This document shows positions 47,068 through 55,934 of a DNA stretch of 64,000 bases, piece after piece. The DNA lies in contig NW_020169302.1 of NCBI RefSeq assembly GCF_000988165.1, forward strand, positions 55,806 through 119,805, in the 5' to 3' direction. Each line of letters opens with the position of its first letter. The first letter of the stretch is position 1. Both the position numbers and the translations under genes were made by a program. The notes below the pieces were generated by a model. It had not been told where the DNA came from and made no database searches. It worked only from the letters and a program-made list of their open reading frames with translations. The DNA comes from Vairimorpha ceranae. Taxonomy: Eukaryota; Microsporidia; Nosematidae.

Positions 47068-48795
47068 TTAAAGAGATCTAAACAATGGATGCATGCTATC
47101 TTTAGTCCTGGCTAAATTTATTTTTTTCGTCTGATTGTATAAAATAACAACTAAAGCAATTGCATTGGCCACACCGACAGTTATTAGTACATATACTATC
47201 TTCATAAAGTATGTTACAATCTTGAAAAAAGCTTCTACTTTGTACTTTCCATTTTTTTCTGCAGAAATAATCAGATCAAAGTTTTGTATTATGCTTGAAG
47301 ATATTATATAAAGACCTTTGTATTCATTAAGCGCCGCAGGAAGGCCAATTTTTAACATGTCAATCATATAAGTCGAATCACCGAGCCCAATTAAAGTAGT
47401 CTGAGATGTTAGGCTTAAAAATGGACCTGGACCAAAATTACAAGTGTAGAAAAGTTGTTGTGAATTATTAGCTATAAGTAAATAAGCAGTGCCTGGAAGT
47501 CCCATACCATAAGAATGATCCTTACTATTTTTTAATGTGGTGGTAAAACTAAGCTTCATATTGTTATTGTTAAGTATATTGTAATATTCTTCAACTATAA
47601 TATCCCCTTCACTTCTGCGGTTAATAATAATATTCTCTTTGCCTCGATTGTCATAATCAATAGTTGAAAATGACTTTACGTTTTCAGGATTGCAAAAATT
47701 TTTTACTTTACTGTAAATTTTAAATTGATCCAAAGAATCATTAAGCCGTAATGGCACAATAACATCTTTATTCTGATTATTTTTAGCAACTATAAATAGC
47801 TCTAAATATCCATCTAAATTAATATCAGTACAAAATATGCCACCAGGTATACTTTTATTTGGTTCACTCTCATTGTCCGAGAAATCAATCTTTAAAATTG
47901 GTGTGCAACCTGGTGCAATATCATTGAATGGCATTTTTATATAATTGTCTTTAGAATAAGAAAATATTTCAGGTAATTGAGTATTTACATCCACAGAGAA
48001 AGCACTATCTTTATAAAATTCAGGATTATTCCTATAAAAATTGTTTATAAAAAAATTGAGGAAGTATTCATTATTATTGGTTTTGTGAATAAAAACCATA
48101 CTGTTAAGGCCTTTATGAGTAAAGTCACCAAATAAAATTGGTCCAATTTCGCCATCAGGTAAATTAAGAGAAAAGGTCTTTTTAAAGGCACCCAAAACAT
48201 GTTTATAAACATGAAGTACCTTTTTATTGTCTTTTTCCAATACAACAACCAATTCGGCTTTAAGATCGCCATCTAAATCAACAAAAGAATATGGATGATC
48301 TTTACACAAATCGCCATCTAATTTAAAAGTTGAATCAGACACCATCTTTTTATTAGTCATATCGTATGTATAAAAAGTGATTTTATTTTTATGCCCCAAA
48401 ACTATAGCAGGCATTGCCGTATTATAATCTGTAATAGCCATCGGTGGATGATCAGAAGATTTAAGATCCTCAATCCTATAATTTTTTATGGGATTTTTAT
48501 CTTCAGGAAATTCCATCCAACTATTTATAAAATGGTCTCCTTCAACACGCGTTATAACTAGGCTTGTCTTGCCATTGCCAGTAAAATTTCCTGGTGTAAC
48601 AGAATATATTGGTTCTTTAAATTCATATTTAAAAACTTGTTCGTAAACTTTTTTCTCGAAACTATATGAATGAATAACAAGTTCATTGCTATTTTTTGTA
48701 GTCCCTATCATATCATATTTCCTTTCATTGAAAATGTCAGCATAAGCTAAGAGAATAAAATTTTTTATTAACGTAGTGGTGCTTTGGTAGTTCAT
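47068..48795 (-). CDS. ITFG1/TIP-like FG-GAP repeat membrane protein
   Basis: 575 residues. An integrin-alpha-like beta-propeller of FG-GAP repeats (about 15-450) with calcium-loop motifs, for example VDLDGDLKAELVVV (172-185) and TDINLDGYLELFIV (about 345-358). A membrane-proximal domain follows, then one C-terminal span (about 530-555) and a short basic tail. This is the layout of T-cell immunomodulatory protein/LINKIN. The visible start (ATG 48795, AACCCAAACAATG on the minus strand) leaves almost no signal peptide before the first repeat, so either the start is cryptic or the leader is very short. The name reflects the animal homologue, not a shown immune function. Confidence 0.85.
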   Translation of the reverse strand: MNYQSTTTLIKNFILLAYADIFNERKYDMIGTTKNSNELVIHSYSFEKKVYEQVFKYEFKEPIYSVTPGNFTGNGKTSLVITRVEGDHFINSWMEFPEDKNPIKNYRIEDLKSSDHPPMAITDYNTAMPAIVLGHKNKITFYTYDMTNKKMVSDSTFKLDGDLCKDHPYSFVDLDGDLKAELVVVLEKDNKKVLHVYKHVLGAFKKTFSLNLPDGEIGPILFGDFTHKGLNSMVFIHKTNNNEYFLNFFINNFYRNNPEFYKDSAFSVDVNTQLPEIFSYSKDNYIKMPFNDIAPGCTPILKIDFSDNESEPNKSIPGGIFCTDINLDGYLELFIVAKNNQNKDVIVPLRLNDSLDQFKIYSKVKNFCNPENVKSFSTIDYDNRGKENIIINRRSEGDIIVEEYYNILNNNNMKLSFTTTLKNSKDHSYGMGLPGTAYLLIANNSQQLFYTCNFGPGPFLSLTSQTTLIGLGDSTYMIDMLKIGLPAALNEYKGLYIISSSIIQNFDLIISAEKNGKYKVEAFFKIVTYFMKIVYVLITVGVANAIALVVILYNQTKKINLARTKDSMHPLFRSL

Positions 48796-48860
48796 TGTTT
48801 GGGTTAAAAAAGTAAAAATAAATAGTTACACTCCTTAAAAATACCACCAATAAAAAACTA

Positions 48861-50018
48861 TTAATTTTTAAGATTCCATAACTTGACAGATTCATCATAA
48901 AATTTTAGTCTTTCCTCAAATTTTTCAAAAAGGGCTTGTGCACACTTATAATATTGTGTGTCCCTAGCATTAAACTTAAAACAATTATTAAGCATTAAAT
49001 GTACATCTGAGATAAAAACATCTAAATTTGTATACAACTTTTTATGAAATTTATCTTTAATTCTTGATAAATCCATTGGTGACTTAATAATCTCATAATA
49101 TTCTGGAACATCCTTAGCATTGACAGGTTCTAAAAAAGGCCAAGAGTTTGGATCATTTTTCAATACATTAATCAATAATTGAATAAATCCATCCAAACAA
49201 TTTTCTTTGTTACGTTTATCAGTACTTATTCTCATATCTGCAGTGACTCCAGGTATAGATCTAATATCAAACAATGGTCTTTCTATCTTGTAAGTTTTGA
49301 AAAATGAAGTAGATTTTTTCAATTCCTCTATAAATTCATGTCTTTTATTTTTTATTATTTCATACTTATTTAAATAATTAATATCCCACAAGATATTACA
49401 TTCCATTAATGTCCCTCCTTCATAATCTTTAATATATCCTATCCAACTATCAAATGATAAATTTTGACTAAATCCTTGTTTTTTAAAATATCCTACAGCA
49501 GAATTATCTGCATAAGTTATAAAAAATATATTACCTATAAATTTATCGTAACTTTTTTTATAAAAATTTAGATCATGTATTATTTGATTTGTAAATTTAT
49601 AATCTGTGGTGTATTTATAAATTTCATTTTTTGTATGTTCTTTTAAAATGTCCATCATAAAACTTCCAACTCCTTTTACTTGGTAAAATTGGTCTACAGC
49701 ACAAAATACAATTTCAAAAAATTTTCTGTCGTAAAAAGGCCTGTAGCAAATACCCCCTACAATGTTATCTTTATTGTTTAATATAATAAGGTTTATATGT
49801 TTAGAATCAAATATTTGTCTAAGTATATATTCCCTAGGCATTTTTGATAGCTGCTTTTGAAAAAGTGTTTTTAGTTTGATTAAAAGTACAGAGCTGGTTG
49901 TTTTATCGGCATTGGAAATAAACATCAATTTAATATTATTATTTTTGAAATTTTCGTGCAATAGTAATTCTTTGGTTTTTTTATTGTTCTGTTCATCGTG
50001 TTCTTCAAAGAAATTCAT
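48861..50018 (-). CDS. GCN5: Histone acetyltransferase Gcn5
   Basis: 385 residues. The GNAT domain is at about 28-230: catalytic Glu in FFEIVFCAV (E102), acetyl-CoA loop QVKGVG (113-118), then TYADNSAVGYFKKQGF and WIGYIKDYEGGTLMEC. The bromodomain is at about 280-380 (WPFLEPVNAKDVPEYYEIIK; DVHLMLNNCFKFN). An extra stretch of roughly 27 residues (about 132-160) is inserted between the CoA helix and TYADN. CCC directly precedes ATG 50018. As part of SAGA it would acetylate histone H3. Confidence 0.95.
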   Translation of the reverse strand: MNFFEEHDEQNNKKTKELLLHENFKNNNIKLMFISNADKTTSSVLLIKLKTLFQKQLSKMPREYILRQIFDSKHINLIILNNKDNIVGGICYRPFYDRKFFEIVFCAVDQFYQVKGVGSFMMDILKEHTKNEIYKYTTDYKFTNQIIHDLNFYKKSYDKFIGNIFFITYADNSAVGYFKKQGFSQNLSFDSWIGYIKDYEGGTLMECNILWDINYLNKYEIIKNKRHEFIEELKKSTSFFKTYKIERPLFDIRSIPGVTADMRISTDKRNKENCLDGFIQLLINVLKNDPNSWPFLEPVNAKDVPEYYEIIKSPMDLSRIKDKFHKKLYTNLDVFISDVHLMLNNCFKFNARDTQYYKCAQALFEKFEERLKFYDESVKLWNLKN

Positions 50019-50920
50019 GGGAACAAAATGTTAGATAATTTTCTAATATATGAAAAAATTAAATAGTAGAAATTTTATGATTACAGTCCTCAGTTAATAA
50101 TCTTGTTGTCACCAGTGACAGAGAATTACCCAATTATCAAGTTTAAGGTGAAAAGTTGAATATAAAACAGAACTCTGAGATACAAAAGTTTCAGAGTGAG
50201 AATAAAAGTATTTAAGCAGGTTAAATAAGAAATCTAAGTCTTCTGTTACTTAACCATTACTTTAAGGGAATAAAGGTAGTAGCATTTATAATTCAAATTA
50301 TCTTTTTTACTATTAAAAAAACCAAGAAGAGAAATCATTTCTACTTAAAAGTGTAACAAAATGCTTTGCTTTATAAAAGTTTAAACTTAAATTTTGACAT
50401 TTTTATGCGCATTTTAAAGAATAAAATTATTTTGAATTTAATTTATTAAAATTTGGCTTTTTAAATGACAAATATAAATTATCAACAGTAATTTTTTGAT
50501 GATTAAAAATTTAAATATATTTTTGCCTTTTATTGGATGCATTCGTTGGTGTAAATAATGTCAGTTAAAAATTATAACAAATAACTTTATTTTAATTATA
50601 AACGGCATAAAAAATTAGTACATGTACAAAATCTATTTAAAGATTATGCAATTTAAATAAATTTATGTAAATGCTATTTAGTGATACCAAAAACGTTAAA
50701 CCCTTCTTTAAAACAAAAATTTGTAGTTTTAAATTTTTTCTATTTTGGCAATTAAAATATTAAGAATTGAATAAAAAACCATATATAACATATTATAATC
50801 AAATTAGACCCTGAAGAAATCCTTGTATATTTCATTTGAGTATGAACTTAAAAATTAAACAAATTATCGCAGCATATTGACTGTTAAACATATCTAATAG
50901 TATTTCTACTTTATATTTTA
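50019..50920. other. 902-base intergenic region upstream of GCN5
   Basis: No coding frame supported. The left part (50090-50310) is less AT-rich and contains a chain of short hairpins, listed separately. The right part is plain A/T-rich sequence to the 3' end of the PAP2 gene. Confidence 0.5.
50090..50308 (+). ncRNA. Candidate structured RNA: chain of hairpins, unassigned
   Basis: In order: TGTCAC-CA-GTGACA (50107-50120); a 9-bp stem ACTCTGAGA/TTTCAGAGT (50172-50197, one G-T); TATTTAA-GCAGG-TTAAATA (50209-50227); and CTTAA/TTAAG near 50240-50257. A T6 run on the plus strand (50303-50308) could end Pol III transcription. I recognise no U-snRNA, RNase P, MRP or SRP signature. The strand is a guess from the T-run. 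It could equally be upstream control sequence of GCN5. Confidence 0.25.
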
Positions 50921-51601
50921 TTAAATGTGTCTTTTAGAATAAAAATTATAAAAAAAAAGACTAGACATAATTCCAAATAAAAATCCTCCCAATACATCGG
51001 AAATATGATGCCTATTATCTATATATCTAGTAAACCCGACATACAAAGGAAATAATATACAAAGAAACAATAAAAATCCTTTTAAAATCTTACTTTTTAA
51101 AAAGGAGTTTTGACTAGAACTTTTAAATTTGGAACCAACAAAAAGTGAAGCAAATGAAAATCCACACGCTGCAGTAGCCGAATGTCCAGATGGGAAACTT
51201 CTACGTCCTTCTCGTATAACCTTATTATTTCCTGTACAAACACCTCTCATCGGCCTGCACCGATCAAGAAAATCCGGTCTCAATCTTCCACAAATATTTT
51301 TGAAATTTTCTACCAAAGCTGCCATAAAGAGTTGACACGTTAAAAAACTAATGTAAAATTCAAGCTCCCGTTCAAAGTCTATGTTAAGTATCCGAGATAC
51401 TGTAAAAAATAAAATGAGAGGGGTTGATACAGAAATAAATGAAACAGTAGTTATACTTATTGATTCTTTTTTTTTATAAGATTTAGATATCTTTTTGTCT
51501 TTCTTATTAAATCTTACTACTTTTGGGTTTGTGTTTAATGCCAAAATAATAAATAGTGAAGATACTACTCCTATAACAAAAACAATTTTATCTAATTTCA
51601 T
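50921..51601 (-). CDS. PAP2-family lipid phosphate phosphatase
   Basis: 226 residues with six hydrophobic spans. All three PAP2 motifs are intact: KNICGRLRP (101-109), PSGH (137-140), and R-X5-H-X3-D in TRYIDNRHHISD (R192, H198, D202). It would dephosphorylate phosphatidic acid or related lipid phosphates at a membrane lumenal face. Its partner in lipid metabolism here may be the acyltransferase at 26.4 kb. The start is ATG 51601 after ATACCCTTTTAT. Confidence 0.93.
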   Translation of the reverse strand: MKLDKIVFVIGVVSSLFIILALNTNPKVVRFNKKDKKISKSYKKKESISITTVSFISVSTPLILFFTVSRILNIDFERELEFYISFLTCQLFMAALVENFKNICGRLRPDFLDRCRPMRGVCTGNNKVIREGRRSFPSGHSATAACGFSFASLFVGSKFKSSSQNSFLKSKILKGFLLFLCILFPLYVGFTRYIDNRHHISDVLGGFLFGIMSSLFFYNFYSKRHI

Positions 51602-52306
51602 ATAAAAGGGTATTTATGCATGAAAATAATCTTTATTATTGTAAACATACGATTTATTTTTAATTCCATGGAAATTTCTTGTACTTTAATTACCTTTGTC
51701 TAAAATAATTTAATTAACTTATGATTTGTTAATTTAATTTAAAATGAATAAGAATGGATTAAGAGCTTAAAATAAGATATTTATATTTAATATATAATAA
51801 CCTTCTAAACGGAAATATACAGAGTAAAGATTAGTGGTCTTTAAGACAGCAGGGGTCACATCTAACTTATTATCTGGATTAGTGCGCATAAAGTATTTAA
51901 GTTACCAAAGCAAGGTCTAATAATTTACAAGTGTAATTTATTATATTTAAGTCATATAAAAGAAAGGCTTAATAAAAGCAAGTAAAAAATTATTTGTTTT
52001 ATTTAGCTATAAGTGCTTGACATAATTGAGATTAAATAATATTACATTATAAACATATATTAACAAGAATTGGTGTTTAAATATACGCTTTAATATTAAG
52101 AATTATAATCAAAATTCAGGGTAAATTATTCTATTAGTAAATAATAAGTTACTTATTCTATTAGTAAGTCGTATTTTAAGGAAGTCATAAAGGTTAAAAA
52201 ACCAAAAAAATATCTAAAATAGCAATTAATTGTTATATAAGAAAATGTAAAATTCCTTATGTGTATTTCCTCCTTTTTATATCTTATTTTTTTATTTGTA
52301 CCCCCA
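51602..52306. other. 705-base divergent intergenic region
   Basis: AT-rich with a more balanced patch at about 51805-51925. That patch includes ATACAGAGTAAAGATTAG, which faintly recalls the U6 core, but the following bases do not form the U6 stem-loop, and a good U6 exists at 59.5 kb. CCCCC at 52301-52305 is the proteasome beta1 start signal. Confidence 0.5.
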
Positions 52307-52951
52307 ATGGATAGCCAATACATAGAATCACAAGAAAATTTTAGTACAAATTTACCAGAAATGACAGGAACAACAATCATGGCCGTGAAATACGACGAAG
52401 GAGTTTTGGTGGGTGCTGATTGTAGGACTTCAATGGGTACATATGTTTCAAGTAGATTTACTGACAAGTTAACTAAAATTTCTGATAATATTTACTGTTG
52501 TAGGTCTGGTAGTGCTGCTGACACACAAGCCATAGCACAATACGTTAAGGAAGTTGTGCAACGAAGCTCGTTTATTGATAAAGAGATACCCTCTGTAAAA
52601 AAAGCTGCAATGATTGCAAAAGAAATTATATATAAAAATCCAAGCCTTTTAGCGGGCTTAATAATTGCAGGATATGATACCAGCCCAAAAATTTATAATA
52701 TATCACTTGGTGGGACAATTACAGAGGCAGACTGGCAAATTGGAGGATCGGGATCAGCATACATTTATGGATTATGCGATACTCTGTATAAAGATAATAT
52801 GACACTTGAGGAAGCTATTGAATTTGTTAAACAAGCAATTACTTGTGCGATCAGGCGAGACAATGCATCTGGGGGAAGTATTAGGATGGCCTCAATTTCT
52901 AGAGAAGGAGTTAAAAGATATTTTTATTCTGGAGAAAAAATTCTTAATTAA
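52307..52951 (+). CDS. PRE3: 20S proteasome subunit beta1 (Pre3, caspase-like site)
   Basis: 214 residues from ATG 52307, two bases after CCCCC. A propeptide of about 21 residues ends at the G of MTG, leaving T22 as the N-terminal nucleophile (TTIMAVKYDEGVLVGAD). The active-site Lys is kept (TDKLTKI), as is the S1 arginine of the caspase-like site in CCRSGSAADTQAIAQYV. The C-terminal GGSIRMASISREGVKR is typical of beta1. It cleaves after acidic residues. Together with RPT5 it shows a full 26S system. Confidence 0.95.
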   Translation: MDSQYIESQENFSTNLPEMTGTTIMAVKYDEGVLVGADCRTSMGTYVSSRFTDKLTKISDNIYCCRSGSAADTQAIAQYVKEVVQRSSFIDKEIPSVKKAAMIAKEIIYKNPSLLAGLIIAGYDTSPKIYNISLGGTITEADWQIGGSGSAYIYGLCDTLYKDNMTLEEAIEFVKQAITCAIRRDNASGGSIRMASISREGVKRYFYSGEKILN

Positions 52952-53392
52952 AAATAAATCTATATTTTGTAAGTTTGTATTTACTAATTATTTTTTATGA
53001 TTACATTATTGTATCTATTGAAGCTTGTTAATGCAAAATCTAAATAAAACTTTGTTTAAATAAAAATGAAATTTTTGCAAAATTTTCTTAATTTATGCTA
53101 GTTTTATTTTTATAAAATCAAGAGTTTTAAATAAGAAATTTTCTATTTACAAATTTTTTTTGTTTTTACAAATAATGAAATTTATTGTAAGGAGAGGTGC
53201 TGTTTTTCCCCTTTATAATACTATGTAATAAAAGTATTTTAAGTCATAAACACCACAGAAATTTCTTTAAATTTTGTTTTTACAGATTTTATGTTGATTG
53301 TTTATTTTCTATAAAATATATTAATTTAATACAGTATTAAAGAATCTGAATTGTTGTGAAAATATTAAAAAAAAATTTTTTTTTTACCCCCG
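52952..53392. other. 441-base intergenic region PRE3/GlnRS
   Basis: AT-rich. A CCCC at 53208-53211 is followed by an ATG that runs straight into a stop, so it is not a gene start. CCCCC at 53387-53391 is the GlnRS start signal. Nothing else is seen. Confidence 0.5.
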
Positions 53393-55480
53393 ATGTTTGA
53401 TGTTGAAAGTTTGTTAAAAAAATTAAATGTCAGTGAGGATAAAAAAGAAAATATTTTACAAAAAGAGCAACTTAAGAAAAACCTAGAAACGCTTTATACA
53501 AATTTTGATACGGACAATAAACTTCTTTTTACTCTTGCGTGTACTGCGCCAAAAAAAATTGATATATTAATTTTTGGTATATTAATTAATGAAAATGTCA
53601 TAAAAAACGATGCAACATTGCGAGCTTCTATGAAGTTTGCCATTAAGAATACTGATGTTACTTACGAAGAATTAAAAGATTTTATATTAAAAAACACCAA
53701 ATCAAAGGAAGAAGTTTCAGAGATAATTAATAAAGCTTGTTTGTCCGGAAAAAGTAAAAAAGAAGTTTATATTATTTTAAAGAATAAACTTCCATTTGAA
53801 GATTCAAAATATTTAATGGACGAAGTTAATAAATTTGAGATCGATACTTCTAAGTCAAAAAAGGTTAAGGATTGGCTTGAAGAAGGAGAAGTATCAATGT
53901 TACATAAACCCGGTGACAATCCACAACTTAACGAAAAAATTTTAAAAGACCATTTAGAAAGAACAGGTGGAAAAGTTGTTACTAGATTCCCCCCAGAGCC
54001 AAATGGTATTTTACATATTGGTCATGCAAAAGCTATAAATCTTGATTTTGGATACGCGGAAAAATATAATGGAATTTGTTATCTTAGATTTGACGATACA
54101 AATCCGAGAAATGAAGAAGATTATTATTTCGAATCTATTATTGAAGACGTTAAATGGTTAGGATTTGAACCTTATGCAATTACATCGTCAAGTAAATATT
54201 TTGGTGATATGTGTGAACTTGCTGAGAAATTGATATTAAAAGATAAGGCTTATATTTGTGAGTTATCAAATGAAGAATTAAAAAAAAGAAGAAGAATGCT
54301 TTCAGAGGCATTTGAAACTGACAAAGATAAGAGTATTGAAGAATTGGGATTGATTCTTAGTCCATATAGAAATAGAGAAATTTCTGAAAATCTTAAAATT
54401 TTTAGAGAGATGGTAGAAAAGAAACATAAAGAAGGAGACTATACATTGAGGTTTAAAATGGATATAAGGTCTAAGAATCCAATGATGTTTGATTTAGTGG
54501 GCATGAGGATTATTGATTGTGATCATGTTGTAACTAAAGATAAGTATAATTTGTATCCATCGTACGAATTCGCGCTTTGTGTTTCTGATTCTCTTGAGGA
54601 TGTTACTCATTCTTTTTGCACTCGAGAATTTTTTACTAGACAAGAAAGTTATAAATGGCTTTTGGATGCATTAGAAATTTATAAACCAGTTCAATGGGAG
54701 TTTAGTAGATTAAATATCAGTAATACTGTATTAAGTAAAAGAAAAATCGTGCCACTTAAGAAATATGGCATAGAACTTGATGATCCAAGACTGTATACTA
54801 TAAAAGGTATGAGGAGACGAGGTATACCTCCACAAGCTATAAACAATTTTGTTAAAAGTCTAGGGATAACATATGCAGAGACTATTATTGATAACAAAAA
54901 ATTTGAAAGTTTTATTAGAGATGAATTGAATAAAACAACGCAAAGAGTTATGTGTGTAATGGATCCTCTTAAGATTTATATTAGAAATGCGAAAGAGCAA
55001 GAAATTTCAATTCCAAACAGCAATCAAAAAATAATCTTTAAACCTTATATTTATATTGAAAAGTCAGATTTCAAAATGGAAGATGATGATAAGGACTTTT
55101 TACGCTTTACACCAAATCAATCTGTTGGGTTGTATATGTTTGGCGCAATTAAATTCATAAAATTTGATAATGACATGATTATTGCGGAATTAACAAACGA
55201 AACACCCAAAAAGTTTATTCATTGGGTAAGTTGTGATAGTATAAAGGTTACTATAAGGCTTTATGATCCTTTATTCAGGTCATTTAATCCCGAAGAAGGT
55301 AATTATTTAGACAATATAAATCTTGATAGTCTAAAGACAGTGGTTGGATATTGCGATGATAGAATTAAAGGGTGTGAGGTTGAAGACAAATTTCAATTTC
55401 AAAGAGTTGGATATTTTTGCGTAGATCCAGACACGACACCTGAGAATATAGTTTTTAATCGAATTATTACTCTTATATAA
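53393..55480 (+). CDS. GLN4: Glutaminyl-tRNA synthetase
   Basis: 695 residues. The N-terminal GatB/YqeY-like RNA-binding domain (about 1-165) is kept. The class I core starts with TRFPPEPNGILHIGHAKA (HIGH at 208-211), continues with LRFDDTNPRNEEDYYFESI, and has a KMSKS-type loop VLSKRK. The anticodon-binding beta-barrels follow (about 480-690). GlnRS rather than GluRS is indicated by RFPPEPNGYLHIGHAKS-like wording and the CTREF motif HSFCTREF. ATG 53393 follows CCCCC by one base. Yeast Gln4 is 809 residues. Confidence 0.95.
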   Translation: MFDVESLLKKLNVSEDKKENILQKEQLKKNLETLYTNFDTDNKLLFTLACTAPKKIDILIFGILINENVIKNDATLRASMKFAIKNTDVTYEELKDFILKNTKSKEEVSEIINKACLSGKSKKEVYIILKNKLPFEDSKYLMDEVNKFEIDTSKSKKVKDWLEEGEVSMLHKPGDNPQLNEKILKDHLERTGGKVVTRFPPEPNGILHIGHAKAINLDFGYAEKYNGICYLRFDDTNPRNEEDYYFESIIEDVKWLGFEPYAITSSSKYFGDMCELAEKLILKDKAYICELSNEELKKRRRMLSEAFETDKDKSIEELGLILSPYRNREISENLKIFREMVEKKHKEGDYTLRFKMDIRSKNPMMFDLVGMRIIDCDHVVTKDKYNLYPSYEFALCVSDSLEDVTHSFCTREFFTRQESYKWLLDALEIYKPVQWEFSRLNISNTVLSKRKIVPLKKYGIELDDPRLYTIKGMRRRGIPPQAINNFVKSLGITYAETIIDNKKFESFIRDELNKTTQRVMCVMDPLKIYIRNAKEQEISIPNSNQKIIFKPYIYIEKSDFKMEDDDKDFLRFTPNQSVGLYMFGAIKFIKFDNDMIIAELTNETPKKFIHWVSCDSIKVTIRLYDPLFRSFNPEEGNYLDNINLDSLKTVVGYCDDRIKGCEVEDKFQFQRVGYFCVDPDTTPENIVFNRIITLI

Positions 55481-55934
55481 ACTCTTTAATTGAATGTTAG
55501 TTTTTATAAAAAATTAGTTTTATTTTAAAAATTGCAAAAATTTTATGTGATGCAGCCTAAAATAACATGGGTCTATTTTCGCAACCAATTTCACGTCAAA
55601 TTAATAATAAAAATTAAAATTTGTTTAAATTACAACACTAACACTACAGAACCTAACATTATGATTTAGTACTTTTATAAACCATAAATCTTCTTTGAGT
55701 TAATAATAATTTTAAATTTGAAACACAAACGAAAAACATTAAGGACTTAAAAAGAGATACAGGGGAGAATTATTATATCTTTTAAAGTACTAAACACACT
55801 TCAATAAAGATATTTATAAAATATTTTTTATTTATGTATTTAAAATAATTGCAAATTTAATAAATTAAATTTTGTTTTTTAATTTAATTGATACACTTGA
55901 CAGTTTAAATATAAATCTTTTTTCGGGCCTGCAA
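55481..55934. other. 454-base intergenic region GlnRS/NUP85
   Basis: AT-rich. No frame with a start signal. A CCCATG on the minus strand near 55567 runs into a stop after three codons. The last 60 bases are open in the NUP85 frame but have no ATG. Confidence 0.45.

Noticed and set aside
50250..50300. GGTAGTAGC as a U2 branch-recognition site
   Set aside because: The flanking U2 stems and Sm site are absent.
51805..51925. Second U6-like sequence (ACAGAGTAAAGATTAG)
   Set aside because: Only about 16 bases resemble U6; the AGC triad and internal stem-loop are missing, and a convincing U6 is at 59.5 kb.
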